64,000 bases of DNA from NCBI GenBank assembly GCA_011390635.1, contig JAABSA010000021.1, positions 1-64,000 of the forward strand, given 5' to 3'. The first letter of the stretch is position 1; the number at the start of each line of letters is the position of its first letter. Both the position numbers and the translations under genes were made by a program. Shown here piece after piece: positions 15,776 to 26,670 of this stretch. This stretch comes from Desulfotignum sp. (GTDB lineage: Bacteria; Desulfobacterota; Desulfobacteria; Desulfobacterales; Desulfobacteraceae). The notes beneath the pieces are model-generated. The model was not told where the DNA came from and did not search any database. It was given only the letters and a program-made list of their open reading frames with translations.

Positions 15776-17623
15776 TTACTCTTTGTCTTTCTTTTTGCGT
15801 TTTCCGGCTACGAGATGGCGCTTCTGGGCATGTAAAATGGTTTTGCGCAACCGTATGGACAACGGCGTGACCTCCACCATCTCATCATCCGCAATAAAAT
15901 GGATGGCTTTTTCCAGGGTCATCTCCCGTACCGGTGTGCAGACCACATTTTCATCCTTGCCCGAGGCCCGCATATTGGTGAGCTTTTTTTCCTTGCAGGG
16001 ATTGACATCGATATCCGTGGCCCGGTTATGCTCGCCGATAACCATGCCTTCATACACCGGAGTGCCCGGCACAATAAACAGCTGACCGCGGGGTTCCAGG
16101 TTGAACAGGGCATAGGGAACCGCACTTCCCTGACGGTCTGAAACAAGGGAGCCGTTATACCGTATGGGGAACTCCCCCCGGAAAGGCTCGTACCCGGCCA
16201 GGTAGGAATTCATGATTCCGGTGCCCCGGGTATCGGTGAGAAACTCATCCCTGTATCCGATGAGCGATCTGGAGGGAATGGAAAACTCAATACGGACCCG
16301 GCCTTTACCATTGTTGACCAGGTTGGTCATTTTGCCTTTTCTGATGGAAAGTTTTTCCGTGACCACCCCCATGAAATCTTCTTCGCAATCCACAAACAGA
16401 TGTTCAATGGGCTCCCGTTTCTCCCCGTTTTCAAGCTTGTAAATAACCCTGGGACGGCTGACACAGATCTCGAATCCTTCCCGCCGCATGGTTTCAATGA
16501 GAATAGCCAGCTGCAGCTCGCCTCTGCCCTTGACCACAAAGCTTTCATCCGTTGTGCTTTCTTCCACTTCTATGGCAACGTTCATCAGGGTTTCCTTGAA
16601 CAGCCGCTCCCGGATCTTTCTGGATTGCACATATTTGCCTTCCCTGCCGGCAAACGGAGAATTGGAAATGGCAAACTGCATGAACACCGTAGGCTCGTCC
16701 ACAGTTATCCTTTTCAGGGCACAGGGTTCCTGGCGGGTACAGATAGTATCCCCGATTTTGACATCCTCGATGCCGGACAGAACCACGATATCGCCCGGAT
16801 CGGCCCGGTCAACAGGCGCCAGAACCACACCTTTGTAGGATTGAAGCTTGGTCACCTTCAGAAGAATCTTGCGGTTGTTTTCTCCTAAACAGACCAGTGA
16901 TTCATTGGATGCAACACTGCCGTTGAAAACCTTTCCAATGGCCAGCCGTCCCAGGTAGTCGGAATATCCCAGGTCTGACACCAGCATCTGAAAAGGAGCA
17001 TCCGGGTCATAAGACGGCGGAGGCATTTCATCTATGATGGTATCAAACAGCACATGCAGATGGTCCACATCCGCATCCAGCTCTTTTTTGACAATACCAT
17101 CACGGCCAATGGCATAAAAATAGGTAAAATCCAATTGCTCTTCCGTGGCTTCCAGATCGATGAACAGGTCATAGACCATATCCAGTACCTCATCAGGCCG
17201 GGCATCCTTGCGGTCGATTTTGTTAATGATCACCATGACCGGCAGATGGGCTTCAAAGGTTTTTTTCAGGACAAACCGGGTCTGGGGCAGCGGTCCTTCC
17301 GATGCATCCACCAGAAGAATGGCACTGTCCGCCATGGACAGGGCCCGTTCCACTTCCCCGCCAAAATCCGCATGGCCCGGAGTGTCGATAATATTGATCT
17401 TTACGTTCTTCCAGACCACGGAACAATTTTTGGCGGCAATGGTAATGCCCCGTTCCCGCTCCAGATCCATACTGTCCATGAGGCGCTCATCTACCTGCTG
17501 TCCTTCTCTGAACATACCGCTCTGGCGGAACATGGCATCCACCAGGGTGGTTTTACCATGGTCGACATGGGCGATAATGGCAATATTTCGCAAACTCTCG
17601 TTGGCTACACTCTGTTTTTTCAT
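15776..17623 (-). CDS. typA: Translational GTPase TypA/BipA
   Basis: 615 residues. The G domain shows AHVDHGKTT (P-loop), the switch region with RGITIAAKN, DTPGHADFGGE and NKIDR. The EF-G-like domains and the TypA-specific C-terminus (YNGSLVSDRQGSAVPYAL, GMVIGEHNRATDIDVNPC) follow, ending in a lysine-rich tail. TypA binds the ribosome in the EF-G site and affects growth in stress and cold, and 50S assembly. A GTG at 17644 is in frame; ATG 17623 gives the usual N-terminus. A single gene, converging on the aminotransferase. Confidence 0.95.
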   Translation of the reverse strand: MKKQSVANESLRNIAIIAHVDHGKTTLVDAMFRQSGMFREGQQVDERLMDSMDLERERGITIAAKNCSVVWKNVKINIIDTPGHADFGGEVERALSMADSAILLVDASEGPLPQTRFVLKKTFEAHLPVMVIINKIDRKDARPDEVLDMVYDLFIDLEATEEQLDFTYFYAIGRDGIVKKELDADVDHLHVLFDTIIDEMPPPSYDPDAPFQMLVSDLGYSDYLGRLAIGKVFNGSVASNESLVCLGENNRKILLKVTKLQSYKGVVLAPVDRADPGDIVVLSGIEDVKIGDTICTRQEPCALKRITVDEPTVFMQFAISNSPFAGREGKYVQSRKIRERLFKETLMNVAIEVEESTTDESFVVKGRGELQLAILIETMRREGFEICVSRPRVIYKLENGEKREPIEHLFVDCEEDFMGVVTEKLSIRKGKMTNLVNNGKGRVRIEFSIPSRSLIGYRDEFLTDTRGTGIMNSYLAGYEPFRGEFPIRYNGSLVSDRQGSAVPYALFNLEPRGQLFIVPGTPVYEGMVIGEHNRATDIDVNPCKEKKLTNMRASGKDENVVCTPVREMTLEKAIHFIADDEMVEVTPLSIRLRKTILHAQKRHLVAGKRKKKDKE

Positions 17624-17731
17624 ATTCTGCTCTTTGTTTATCACGACAGCTTTTGGACCTGATTTTCGGTGACGTAAACGCTGTCATCTTCAAACCCGGG
17701 GTTATGGACTGTGGCGAAAGGGTTAATAATC

Positions 17732-18202
17732 TTATTTGGACACCCGGGTGGTGCCGTCTGCCGCTGTGATAATTCTGACCCGGTCCCCCGGTGCCAGCAC
17801 CACATCAGCCTCCTGGACCACAACAATGGTGGTGCCGCTGTCTTTTTTCACTACAATTTCAAGGCCGGGTTTTCTGGTGATGCCTTCTTCAGCAGCCGTA
17901 CCGGCGGCCGCCCCGACCAGGGCGCCCAACACCGTTGCCACGGTTCTGCCGGACCCGCTTCCCACGGTACTTCCCAGCACACCGCCGGCAACACCGCCGG
18001 CTGCTGTTCCCACAGGTGTTTTGGTACCTTCTATGGTGATGTGCTTCACCGATTCCACAGTACCTGCCATTACATTCTGGGCTTTACGGGCATGATCTCT
18101 GGAATAGACTTCTCCCGACCGGCTGGATGCACAACCCGTTACCATGAGGGCGGCAACTGCCGCAACCAGCACAACACTTTTAATGGATGACACAGTATGC
18201 AT
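17732..18202 (-). CDS. Glycine-zipper outer-membrane lipoprotein (SlyB/Pcp-like)
   Basis: 156 residues: a lipoprotein signal with lipobox VTGC (cysteine near residue 24), then a helix pair rich in glycine (GTAAGGVAGGVLGSTVGSG and TVLGALVGAAAGTAAEEG), the glycine-zipper 2TM motif, and a C-terminal beta domain. Such proteins sit in the outer membrane and help integrity under stress; the exact role is not defined for this lineage. Upstream of typA on the same strand with about 100 bases between, so partly independent. Confidence 0.8.
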   Translation of the reverse strand: MHTVSSIKSVVLVAAVAALMVTGCASSRSGEVYSRDHARKAQNVMAGTVESVKHITIEGTKTPVGTAAGGVAGGVLGSTVGSGSGRTVATVLGALVGAAAGTAAEEGITRKPGLEIVVKKDSGTTIVVVQEADVVLAPGDRVRIITAADGTTRVSK

Positions 18203-18424
18203 GCTATTTTCCTTTTTTACTCAATGTTTGCGGTATATGATCTCATCCCATATGATGTAAACATGAATCTTGCCAAGCCGAGCGCCATAAAGGTGTCATA
18301 ACCTGGATTATTCATAAAAAATATTATATCATATTTTTTTTATTTGCGCACCAGCTGCCTTACCAAAAAACAATTTTACCTTTGAAAACCATCTGACCCG
18401 CATCAGGATGAAAATACATACACC

Positions 18425-21319
18425 ATGAAAATGTCATTTCAAAAACCGTTTTTAGACACCGCCGCAGAATCCATCTGTTCCGCAACCGGCATGACCATAA
18501 GGCACAGCCCGGAATGGACCGATATACAACTGACCCCCGTGTATCAAATCACCTTTCATCTGGTCGGCAAAAATATTGTAAGCACTTACCCCAAGGGAAA
18601 CATCAGCTATGACGGCACCCTTGCGCTGTTCAAAAATTATGACCGGTTTTTGACAGCCTGTGGGCTTGAACGTACACCGTTCATTGAAATTTCAGATTAC
18701 AGCGGCATCACCAATACCCCCACCCAGAGAACCCGGCTCAAAGTCCTGGCCCTGCTTCTGGAAAAGGTCAGAGAAAAACGGCTCATGGGCCATTTTGTAT
18801 ACAATGTGCCCAAACATATCCAGTGGATGTATAATATCGGCACCCATCTTAAAAAGCCGGGCATTCCGATGAAAGCATTGGATACCTATGCATCGGCAAT
18901 GCAAAAAGCGCTTGCACTGGACCATGCCGGACCAAACAGAAAAAAAGGCAGCCTCACCGGTTTTTTGCGCTTTGTACAACGATATACCCCGGGTTACAGG
19001 CTGCGGGTCCACGCGGAAGAAGTTTTGGAATATATCGGGGCCATCAATTGGGATGAAAAAGGAATTCAGGCCGGCCATATAGGAACACACCACCCTTTCA
19101 GGGCGGTTTTTGATGCCCTTACGGTGCTGAAAACCGATTTTGACCACAGCCTGGCTGAACAAAAAAAATTCGAAAAAGAACTGACAAAACACAAGCACCA
19201 TCTGGAAAGCCTTGTGGAAGAGCGCACCCATGCCCTTGAAGAGGCTGTGGTCCGGGCAGAAGAAGCCGCCCGGACCAAAAGTGAATTTCTGGCCAATATG
19301 AGCCATGAAATCAGGACCCCCATGAACGGTATCATGGGCATGGCTGACCTTATGCTGGATACACAGCTTTCATCGGACCAGCGCCAGCTGGTCACAACCA
19401 TCACCACAGAAGCCCGGTCTTTGATGGATATCATCAACAGTATTCTGGATTTCTCAAAAATTGAAGCCGGCAAAATGGAACTGGATCACACAGCATTCAA
19501 TCTGCGGTTTCTGTTTGAAGATGTTGCTGCAACCTGCGGTATCGTTGCCAGAAAAAAGAACCTGGAGCTGATCTTTTTTCTGCACCCTGACACACCGGAA
19601 CATTTTATGGGAGACCCGGGACGGCTGCGCCAGATTCTCACCAATCTGATCGGCAATGCCATTAAATTCACCCATCAAGGAGAAATCGTTGTCTGGGCTG
19701 AGACCATTGCGGTTATAAAAGACCAGGTGACCTTCACATTTTATGTCAGGGACACGGGCATCGGTATCCCGAATGAAAAGCAGGATTCCATATTTGACAG
19801 CTTTTCCCAGGCTGACGCATCCACCACCCGACGGTATGGCGGCACCGGACTTGGGACCACCATTTCCAAGCAACTGGTGAAAATGATGGGCGGTGACATC
19901 GGGTTGACCAGCCTGCCCGGTAAAGGATCCACCTTCTGGTTCACCATTGTGCTTACCCGTGATCCCGGACCGAAAATCCAGGATAAAGATCCAGACAGGA
20001 CAGTTGCATTGGCAGGTACAAAAGTGCTGGTGGTGGATGACAACAAGACCAGCCGGAATGCCGTCATGGACTATTTAAAATCCTGGGGATGTATTCCCAT
20101 GGCAGCCTCCAAAGCCTCCCGGGCACTGGAGCTATGCAAAACATTATCCAAAAACGACCTGGATGTGATCATCACCGATATCCAGATGCCTGAAATGGAT
20201 GGATTTCAGCTGGCAAAAAAGATCCGTGCCGCATCTGACATCACACAGGTTCCCATCATCGCGCTTACATCCCTGGGCATGCTGGGTGACAGTCAAAAAT
20301 GCCGCAATGCAGGCATCCAGGGATATCTTACCAAACCGGTGAAACAAAGAGATCTGAAAGTGGCTGTTTTTTGTGTCCTGCACCCGGAGGACATCCTATC
20401 CCGACCCTCTGCCGCCCCCTTGACCAGACACACCCTGGCGGAATCCAGACGCGAAAAAACCCAGATTCTGCTGGTGGAAGATTACCCGACCAATCAACAA
20501 ATCGCCATCAGACACCTGACTTCCCGGGGATTTGAGGTGACCTTGGCTGAAAACGGCCAACAGGCTGTGGACCTTTTTAAAACCCGCCGGTTTCATTTGG
20601 TTCTCATGGACATCCAGATGCCGGTGATGGATGGATATGAAGCCACCCGGTCCATCCGGGAATACGAACAACGCCAAAAGCGCGCTTTTCCGGCTGAAAG
20701 TCCGGGTCACTCCCATATATGTAACCATACCCCCATCATTGCCATGACCGCCCATGCCATTCATGGCTACCGGGAAAAATGCCTGGCTGCAGATATGGAT
20801 GATTACATCACAAAGCCTCTGCAGAAAAAAGCGTTTATCGCACTTGTAGAACAATATGTTCTGGAAAAAAAGGCCGGTCCTTCGACAAATCCCTCCCCGA
20901 GCCTGTTGCTTGAAAAATCTGATCCCCCGAATTTTTCAGATCTGCTGCCAGAACCCATGGATGGGCCGAGAATCCCCATGGATGGACCAGAAAACCCCAT
21001 GGATGTAAAAAAGGTGTTGGTAGAATTTGAAGGTGACAAACCTTTTTTAATGGAAGTGCTGACAGAATTTATGGCCAGTGTGGATACAGCACTGGGGCAG
21101 ATAAAACAGGCGGCAGATAATCAGGATGGCCCCGGAATTACTGCAACAGCCCATGCCATCAAGGGAGGGGCAGCCAACCTGACAGCCATGGAACTTTCCC
21201 GGGCAGCCGCCTGTATGGAAACAGCCGCAAAAAACAACGATTTTTCGTCCATGCCGGATCTCATTTTCCGCCTGACATCTGCATACCGCCGTCTCAAAAT
21301 ATTTGCCGATAAAATGTAA
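18425..21319 (+). CDS. Hybrid histidine kinase with novel-looking N-terminal domain, two REC and HPt
   Basis: 964 residues, no membrane segment. Residues 1-240 hold a domain I cannot assign ([19 protein letters not shown], later [11 protein letters not shown]), then a coiled coil at about 245-285. The HisKA box is [14 protein letters not shown] with H294. The HATPase has N-box [11 protein letters not shown] and the G-box reads GTGLGTTIS, where AIS is usual. REC1 has its acidic pair at 538-539 and phospho-acceptor D585; REC2 has D729 in [13 protein letters not shown]. The C-terminal HPt has H910 in [11 protein letters not shown]. This is a full His-Asp-His phosphorelay in one cytoplasmic protein; the final response regulator is not next to it. 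It converges on the MFS gene with 6 bases between. Confidence 0.88.
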   Translation: MKMSFQKPFLDTAAESICSATGMTIRHSPEWTDIQLTPVYQITFHLVGKNIVSTYPKGNISYDGTLALFKNYDRFLTACGLERTPFIEISDYSGITNTPTQRTRLKVLALLLEKVREKRLMGHFVYNVPKHIQWMYNIGTHLKKPGIPMKALDTYASAMQKALALDHAGPNRKKGSLTGFLRFVQRYTPGYRLRVHAEEVLEYIGAINWDEKGIQAGHIGTHHPFRAVFDALTVLKTDFDHSLAEQKKFEKELTKHKHHLESLVEERTHALEEAVVRAEEAARTKSEFLANMSHEIRTPMNGIMGMADLMLDTQLSSDQRQLVTTITTEARSLMDIINSILDFSKIEAGKMELDHTAFNLRFLFEDVAATCGIVARKKNLELIFFLHPDTPEHFMGDPGRLRQILTNLIGNAIKFTHQGEIVVWAETIAVIKDQVTFTFYVRDTGIGIPNEKQDSIFDSFSQADASTTRRYGGTGLGTTISKQLVKMMGGDIGLTSLPGKGSTFWFTIVLTRDPGPKIQDKDPDRTVALAGTKVLVVDDNKTSRNAVMDYLKSWGCIPMAASKASRALELCKTLSKNDLDVIITDIQMPEMDGFQLAKKIRAASDITQVPIIALTSLGMLGDSQKCRNAGIQGYLTKPVKQRDLKVAVFCVLHPEDILSRPSAAPLTRHTLAESRREKTQILLVEDYPTNQQIAIRHLTSRGFEVTLAENGQQAVDLFKTRRFHLVLMDIQMPVMDGYEATRSIREYEQRQKRAFPAESPGHSHICNHTPIIAMTAHAIHGYREKCLAADMDDYITKPLQKKAFIALVEQYVLEKKAGPSTNPSPSLLLEKSDPPNFSDLLPEPMDGPRIPMDGPENPMDVKKVLVEFEGDKPFLMEVLTEFMASVDTALGQIKQAADNQDGPGITATAHAIKGGAANLTAMELSRAAACMETAAKNNDFSSMPDLIFRLTSAYRRLKIFADKM

Positions 21320-21325
21320 CGAATT

Positions 21326-22606
21326 TTATGTCCTGCCGGCCGGCCTGCGAAACTGAATCACCATAAACACCAGGGTGCCTGATACCATTAACAGCCCTGC
21401 CATGGGAAAGGCCAGTCTGAGACTGAAAAAATCCATGGCCAGACCCGCTGCCAGAGAACCGGTGAGCATTCCCAGGCTGTGGGCCACAGTCATGATAGCC
21501 ATTATTGATCCCATGGCTTTTTTTTGTTCCCCCTTGACCACAGCCAGGGCGGTAATGGCAGGCATGGAAATCCCCCCGCCCACGCCGAATAAAGATATGG
21601 CAATTAACAGATCAGAAAAAGAGCCGGCAAAATAGATGAGAAACATGCCGCCAGCACTGATTGTGCCCCCCACAAGGGCCATATTCCTCCGGCTCAACCG
21701 ATCGGCAGCATATCCCATGGGCAACTGCAGAATCCCGGATATGAACACCCCCAGCATGACCAGCAGCCCGATCCTTGTACCGGAAAGACCGAACACAGCA
21801 TCGGCAAACAGGGGCAGAAAACACCAGACTGCCCCTATGCAGGCAGTATAGGCATATCTGAAGGAAAAAAGGGCGAACAGGTCCAGGTCTCTGACCAAAA
21901 AGGACCAGGGAACCAGGGCAGGCTGCTGCCCGGAACGGATACGTTCTTCCGACAGGGGAGGCAGCAGCCCAAAACACAGAAGCACACCGATGAAAGACAG
22001 CAGTCCCATGCATACAAAGGCGGCGTTCATGGTCCAGATATCGTGGATAACCCCGCCCATGAGAGGTCCCAGGCTCAGGCTCAAAAACATGGACAAATTG
22101 AACAATCCCATGGAATAGCCTTCAGATCCTCTGGGGGTAATTTCTCCCACATAGGCCTGCACCACCGGCATGATCATGGCCGATCCAGCCCCCTGAATGA
22201 ACCGGATAAAGATCAGCCCTTCCACGGTATCACTAAAAACAAAGGCAATTGAAATTATCGTATAAGAGATCAATCCCACAAGGATAAAGGGTTTTCTTCC
22301 CTTCTGGTCTGACAGCCGGCCAAAATAGGGCAGCAAAAACACCCGGGAGATGGAAAAAGAGCCGAAAATCATGGCCACATAAAACCCTGTTGCCCCCAGG
22401 TCATGGGCATAAATCGGCAACAGGGGCACCACAATGCCTACCCCGGTAACAGTGGAAAAAATAATGAAAAACAAGGTGGCAAATATGCCCTTGTGTTCCG
22501 ATGGGATGGCCCGGATGCCGTGGCGGACAATCTTTGCCGACAACTGGGATACCGGTTCGCGTATGGTATAAAAAAAATCCATCCAGGCAATGCCTATGCC
22601 AGGCAT
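21326..22606 (-). CDS. Major facilitator superfamily transporter
   Basis: About 426 residues with twelve probable transmembrane helices. The loop between helices 2 and 3 carries the MFS motif (FGRLSDQKGRKPFI), and a related GYAADRLSRRN appears in the second half, as expected from the duplicated fold. The pattern is closest to the drug/proton antiporter type, but no substrate can be named. The ORF overlaps the upstream helicase gene by 13 bases; a second ATG at 22582 could be the true start. Last gene of a minus-strand run of four. Confidence 0.85.
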   Translation of the reverse strand: MPGIGIAWMDFFYTIREPVSQLSAKIVRHGIRAIPSEHKGIFATLFFIIFSTVTGVGIVVPLLPIYAHDLGATGFYVAMIFGSFSISRVFLLPYFGRLSDQKGRKPFILVGLISYTIISIAFVFSDTVEGLIFIRFIQGAGSAMIMPVVQAYVGEITPRGSEGYSMGLFNLSMFLSLSLGPLMGGVIHDIWTMNAAFVCMGLLSFIGVLLCFGLLPPLSEERIRSGQQPALVPWSFLVRDLDLFALFSFRYAYTACIGAVWCFLPLFADAVFGLSGTRIGLLVMLGVFISGILQLPMGYAADRLSRRNMALVGGTISAGGMFLIYFAGSFSDLLIAISLFGVGGGISMPAITALAVVKGEQKKAMGSIMAIMTVAHSLGMLTGSLAAGLAMDFFSLRLAFPMAGLLMVSGTLVFMVIQFRRPAGRT

Positions 22607-24456
22607 TCTTTAATCTGATCAAGGAAACGGCTTGGGACGGCGAACTCCCCTTTCCGATAGTTGGCATGGGTCAGATACAAAAAGCGTTCTGCCCGGGTCA
22701 TGGCTACGTACATGAGGCGCCGCTCCTCGGCCAGGGCGGCATCACCGTCGTCAATGGACCGCCAGTGGGGGAACAGGCGCTCTTCACACCCCACAACAAA
22801 AACCGTGTCAAACTCCAGACCCTTGGCCGAATGAATGGTCAGCAATGCCACGCCGTCAGAATCCTGGTCCTCTTCCTCTTCCTTATCTTCTCTGATCAGG
22901 GCGGCTTCTTCCAGATATTCCAGCATATCTGTCTTGGTGCGGGCCGTATGGATCAACTGCTCGATATTTTCTTTTTTGGAAATCCATTCCTCCCGGGTCT
23001 TGGTCTTTTTTTCCAGGTAATCATAATAATTTGTGCGGGCAATGATTTCTTCCATGGCCATGGCAGGAGCCATATCGCGGATGGTGTCCAGAATGTCCAG
23101 CACCTGAGTGAGATTTTCATGGATACCGGGAGTCAGCACCCGTTCTTTTACCATGGCCCTGGCTGCATCCTGCAAACTTATTCCCTGCGCTCTCATGGCG
23201 GCCATTTTTTTGATCATGGCCGGCCCGATACCCCGTTTGGGGGTATTGACGACACGTTCAAATGACAGGTCATCATTGGGAAAGAATGCAGCGCTCAAGT
23301 AGGAATTAATATCTAAAATTTCCATACGTTCAAAAAACCCCTGTGCGCCCAGGAGACGATAGGGAACCCGGAACGCCCGGAATATTTTTTCAAAGGGCAG
23401 AGAACAGAACTTGGTTCGGTAGACCACCGCCATTTTATCATAAGCAATACCCTGTCCCTGGCGGTTCATGGCCTTGATCCTTCTTGCCACCCATTCCGCC
23501 TCATGGCTGTCGGACAAAAAATCATAAATCTCCACCACCCCGCCTTTTTTCTGCGAAAAACAATGTTTCTCCATCTTGTCAGGGTTGTAGTCGATCACAT
23601 CATTGGCCACCTGCACGATTTCATCGGCAGAGCGAAAATTTTCCTCCAGCCGGAAGATTTTCGCATCCTTGTATTTTTCGGGAAATCCCAGAAAATGATC
23701 AATATTGCTGCCACGGAATCCATACACAGCCTGCCAGTCATCCCCCACACAGAACAGATTTCTGTGGGGTCCCAGCAGCAGATTGGTCAGATCTTCCTGG
23801 AGATTGTTGGTATCCTGGTACTCATCCACCAGAATATAGGAAAACCAGGACTGGTAGTCCTCTCTGATATCGTCATGTTTTCTCAGCAAATCCCGGGTTT
23901 TGAGCAGGATATTGTCGAAATCCACACAATTCATCTCCTGGAGACGTTTTTCGTATTGGTCGAAAACATCACTGATCCTGATGTTGAAAACCACTGGTTT
24001 AGCATCAAAATACTTTTTGGGGTCCCCGAAATTTTTGGCCCGGGATATCATGGAAAGGATCCGGTTGGCATATTTTTTTTCAATATTGTTTTTCACGCAT
24101 ATCTCTTTAACCAGCTTGTTCTGCTGGTAAACGGAAAGCACCTGGACCGGCGGAACAAACCCCAGGTGCCCGCAATGCCGCTTGAGAATCATAAGACAGG
24201 CTGAATGAAAGGTCCTCACCCATTGAAAGCGGTCAAGGGAAAGGCCGGTCATGGCCATGAGCCGGGACTTCATCTCATCTGCCGCCTTGTTGGTGAAGGT
24301 AATGGCCAGGATCCGTTTAGGATCATGGCCCAGGTCCATCAAATGGGAGAACTTTGCCGTCAGTGTACGAGTCTTGCCTGAACCGGCTCCAGCGACAACC
24401 AGCGCCGGGGAACCGGTATGGTCAACAGCCTTTTGCTGCTGTGGTGATAATAGCAT
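22594..24456 (-). CDS. UvrD/Rep-family superfamily 1 DNA helicase
   Basis: 620 residues, SF1A helicase. Motifs in order: Q-motif and Walker A (LSPQQQKAVDH, VVAGAGSGKTRTL), motif II YILVDEYQDTNNLQ, motif III GDDWQAVYGFRGSN, motif IV ENFRSA, motif V TIHSAKGLEFDTVFV, motif VI EERRLMYVAMTRAE. It moves 3' to 5' on DNA in repair or fork restart. The length, shorter than PcrA/UvrD and lacking their C-terminal extension, points to the Rep side. It starts 6 bases after the phosphohexomutase gene. Confidence 0.92.
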   Translation of the reverse strand: MLLSPQQQKAVDHTGSPALVVAGAGSGKTRTLTAKFSHLMDLGHDPKRILAITFTNKAADEMKSRLMAMTGLSLDRFQWVRTFHSACLMILKRHCGHLGFVPPVQVLSVYQQNKLVKEICVKNNIEKKYANRILSMISRAKNFGDPKKYFDAKPVVFNIRISDVFDQYEKRLQEMNCVDFDNILLKTRDLLRKHDDIREDYQSWFSYILVDEYQDTNNLQEDLTNLLLGPHRNLFCVGDDWQAVYGFRGSNIDHFLGFPEKYKDAKIFRLEENFRSADEIVQVANDVIDYNPDKMEKHCFSQKKGGVVEIYDFLSDSHEAEWVARRIKAMNRQGQGIAYDKMAVVYRTKFCSLPFEKIFRAFRVPYRLLGAQGFFERMEILDINSYLSAAFFPNDDLSFERVVNTPKRGIGPAMIKKMAAMRAQGISLQDAARAMVKERVLTPGIHENLTQVLDILDTIRDMAPAMAMEEIIARTNYYDYLEKKTKTREEWISKKENIEQLIHTARTKTDMLEYLEEAALIREDKEEEEDQDSDGVALLTIHSAKGLEFDTVFVVGCEERLFPHWRSIDDGDAALAEERRLMYVAMTRAERFLYLTHANYRKGEFAVPSRFLDQIKECLA

Positions 24457-24461
24457 GAATT

Positions 24462-25823
24462 TTATTCTTGTTTTATCTGTGCAATGATCTGCTTCAAAGT
24501 GGTTTCAATATCCTGCTGGATCTCTTCCAGTCGGGCTGCTGTCAATGCTTCAAACCGCAGCACCAGGGCGGGCTGGGTATTGGAAGCCCGGACAAGGCCC
24601 CAGCCATCCGGATACACGGCGCGCATCCCGTCAATATCAATGACATCCTGTTTTGCCTTGTAACGCTTCACAATCTTTGCCACTACATCAAATTTGATGT
24701 CATCCGGGCATTCCACCCGAATCTCAGGGGTGGTAAATGTCAGCGGCAGATCCTGGATCAGTTCATCCACGCCTTTGCCTGTAGCAGCAATGATCTCCAG
24801 CAGGCGGCAGGTGGCGTACAAGGCATCATCAAATCCAAAATACCGGTCCTTGAAAAACATGTGCCCACTCATTTCTCCTGCCAGTTCGGCATTTTCTTCT
24901 TTCATCTTCTTTTTGATCAGAGAATGGCCGGTGCGCCACATGATGGCATTGCCGCCGTTTTTTCGGATATCATCATACATGACCATGGAGCACTTGACCT
25001 CGGAAATAAAGGTAGCCCCGGGCTTGCGGGAAAGAATCTCCCTGGCATAGATCACCATGAGCTGATCCCCGTAAATCACATTTCCCTTCGCATCCACCAC
25101 GCCGATGCGATCAGCGTCCCCGTCATACCCAACACCCAGGTCCAGATTTTTTTCTTTCACCAGTGAGATCAGATCCCCCAGATTTTTTTTCTGGGTAGGG
25201 TCTGCCTCATGATTGGGAAAATTGCCGTCCGGATCGCAGAAAATGTCATACACCTCGCATCCCAGTTCTGTGAGAACAGGCAAAGCAGTGATACCGCCAG
25301 TACCGTTTCCGGCATCAACAGCGATGCGGATTTTTTCCGGAAGGGTAATATTTTCCAGAATATAATTTTTATAGGGAGTGAGCACATCCGCCTGGGTGCG
25401 GGTGCCTGTTCCGGTTACGAATGCTTTGGTCTCAATAATTTTGCGGATCTCCTGCAGCCCATCGCTGTGGATGGAATCATGGCCGCTCATGAGCTTGAAT
25501 CCATTGTATTCCGGCGGATTATGGCTGGCCGTTATCATGGCACCACCTTCAAGATCCAGATGGTGTATGGAAAAATACAGCACCGGTGTCGGGCAAAGAC
25601 CGATGTCGACCACATCACAGCCGGTTGACAAAATGCCCTGGATAAACAGGTCAGAATACCTGTTTGACGTCAGACGGCAGTCTCGGCCCACTGACACCTT
25701 GTGTTTGTTCTGAATATGCAGCATGGAACCGAAAGCTTTTCCGATGTCTTTTACATCATCATCCAGAATATCAACGCCTGCCACTCCCCGGATATCATAT
25801 TCTCTGAAAATACCGGTATGCAT
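24462..25823 (-). CDS. Phosphomannomutase/phosphoglucomutase
   Basis: 453 residues of the alpha-D-phosphohexomutase superfamily. The phosphoserine loop is TASHNPPEYNG, the Mg site is GYDGDADRIGVV, the sugar loop is GEMSGHMFF, and the C-terminal phosphate site is RASNTQPALVLRFEA. It interconverts hexose 1- and 6-phosphates (AlgC/ManB type) for nucleotide sugars, lipopolysaccharide and exopolysaccharide. AGGAGG precedes the ATG. Between uppP and the rep-like helicase on one strand; the link to uppP is envelope synthesis. Confidence 0.92.
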   Translation of the reverse strand: MHTGIFREYDIRGVAGVDILDDDVKDIGKAFGSMLHIQNKHKVSVGRDCRLTSNRYSDLFIQGILSTGCDVVDIGLCPTPVLYFSIHHLDLEGGAMITASHNPPEYNGFKLMSGHDSIHSDGLQEIRKIIETKAFVTGTGTRTQADVLTPYKNYILENITLPEKIRIAVDAGNGTGGITALPVLTELGCEVYDIFCDPDGNFPNHEADPTQKKNLGDLISLVKEKNLDLGVGYDGDADRIGVVDAKGNVIYGDQLMVIYAREILSRKPGATFISEVKCSMVMYDDIRKNGGNAIMWRTGHSLIKKKMKEENAELAGEMSGHMFFKDRYFGFDDALYATCRLLEIIAATGKGVDELIQDLPLTFTTPEIRVECPDDIKFDVVAKIVKRYKAKQDVIDIDGMRAVYPDGWGLVRASNTQPALVLRFEALTAARLEEIQQDIETTLKQIIAQIKQE

Positions 25824-25848
25824 GTGTCCTCCTTTAAAATGTCAGTAT

Positions 25849-26670
25849 TCAGTATATGGTTGACAACAGAACCAGAAAACCAACCACCCAGCAATACGGG
25901 GCAAACAGATGAAATTTTCCCGCATGTACTATCTTTATCAACACCTTCAACGCAATCAGGCCGGTGATAAATGCTACCAGTGTACCATAAATCATGGCTG
26001 CGTCAATGCCTGAACCCTGTTCCCTGTATCCTATGATACTGACCAGCTGCGCCCCCAAAATGGCGGGAATGGACAACAAAAAGGAAAATTTGGCGGCTGT
26101 ATGCCGGTCAAGGCCGCAGAACATGCCGCAGGCAATGGTGGTACCGGCCCTGGAAATCCCCGGGATGACAGCAAGTCCCTGACTGGCTCCGATGACCAGA
26201 GACCGTTTCACATCAAGACCAATGCTGTTTTTTTCAGTCCGGTAAAATTTGCGGGAGGTCCACAAAATGGTCCCGGTCACCATCATCATTGCCCCCACCA
26301 GCAGGCTGGAGGTAAACATAATATGTTCAAATTTTTTGAGAAACATACCCATCATGGCTGTGGGCACAGAGCCGGCCAGTATGAACAATGCCAGCTTCAG
26401 GTTTTCGTCTGATCCGACAGCAACGGGCCTGCCCCGCACGATTCTGCCGGCACAGGCAGACAATGCACCAACCATGGCGCTGATATCGGAAGAATAGACC
26501 ACAAACACAGCGCCCAAGGTTCCCATATGGACACTGATATCAAAAGCCAGAACTGATTCGGTAATGCCGAAAAAAAGTTGTCCAAGCACCAGATGCCCGG
26601 AACTGCTTACCGGTAGAAACTCTGTCAAACCCTGTAAAATGCCCAGCGTAACTGCCTGGTAAATTTCCAT
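25849..26670 (-). CDS. uppP: Undecaprenyl-diphosphatase (BacA type)
   Basis: 273 residues, a polytopic membrane protein. The two repeat motifs of the family are present: GLTEFLPVSSSGHLVL near the N-terminus and PGISRAGTTIACGMFCGL in the second half, holding the catalytic Glu, Ser, Arg and His. UppP recycles the lipid carrier for peptidoglycan and O-antigen at the cytoplasmic membrane and gives bacitracin tolerance. First gene of the run uppP, phosphohexomutase, helicase, MFS. Confidence 0.95.
   Translation of the reverse strand: MEIYQAVTLGILQGLTEFLPVSSSGHLVLGQLFFGITESVLAFDISVHMGTLGAVFVVYSSDISAMVGALSACAGRIVRGRPVAVGSDENLKLALFILAGSVPTAMMGMFLKKFEHIMFTSSLLVGAMMMVTGTILWTSRKFYRTEKNSIGLDVKRSLVIGASQGLAVIPGISRAGTTIACGMFCGLDRHTAAKFSFLLSIPAILGAQLVSIIGYREQGSGIDAAMIYGTLVAFITGLIALKVLIKIVHAGKFHLFAPYCWVVGFLVLLSTIY

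Noticed and set aside
22501-23265. A 254-codon plus-strand frame across the MFS/helicase junction
   Set aside because: Spans two real minus-strand genes, no recognisable sequence.
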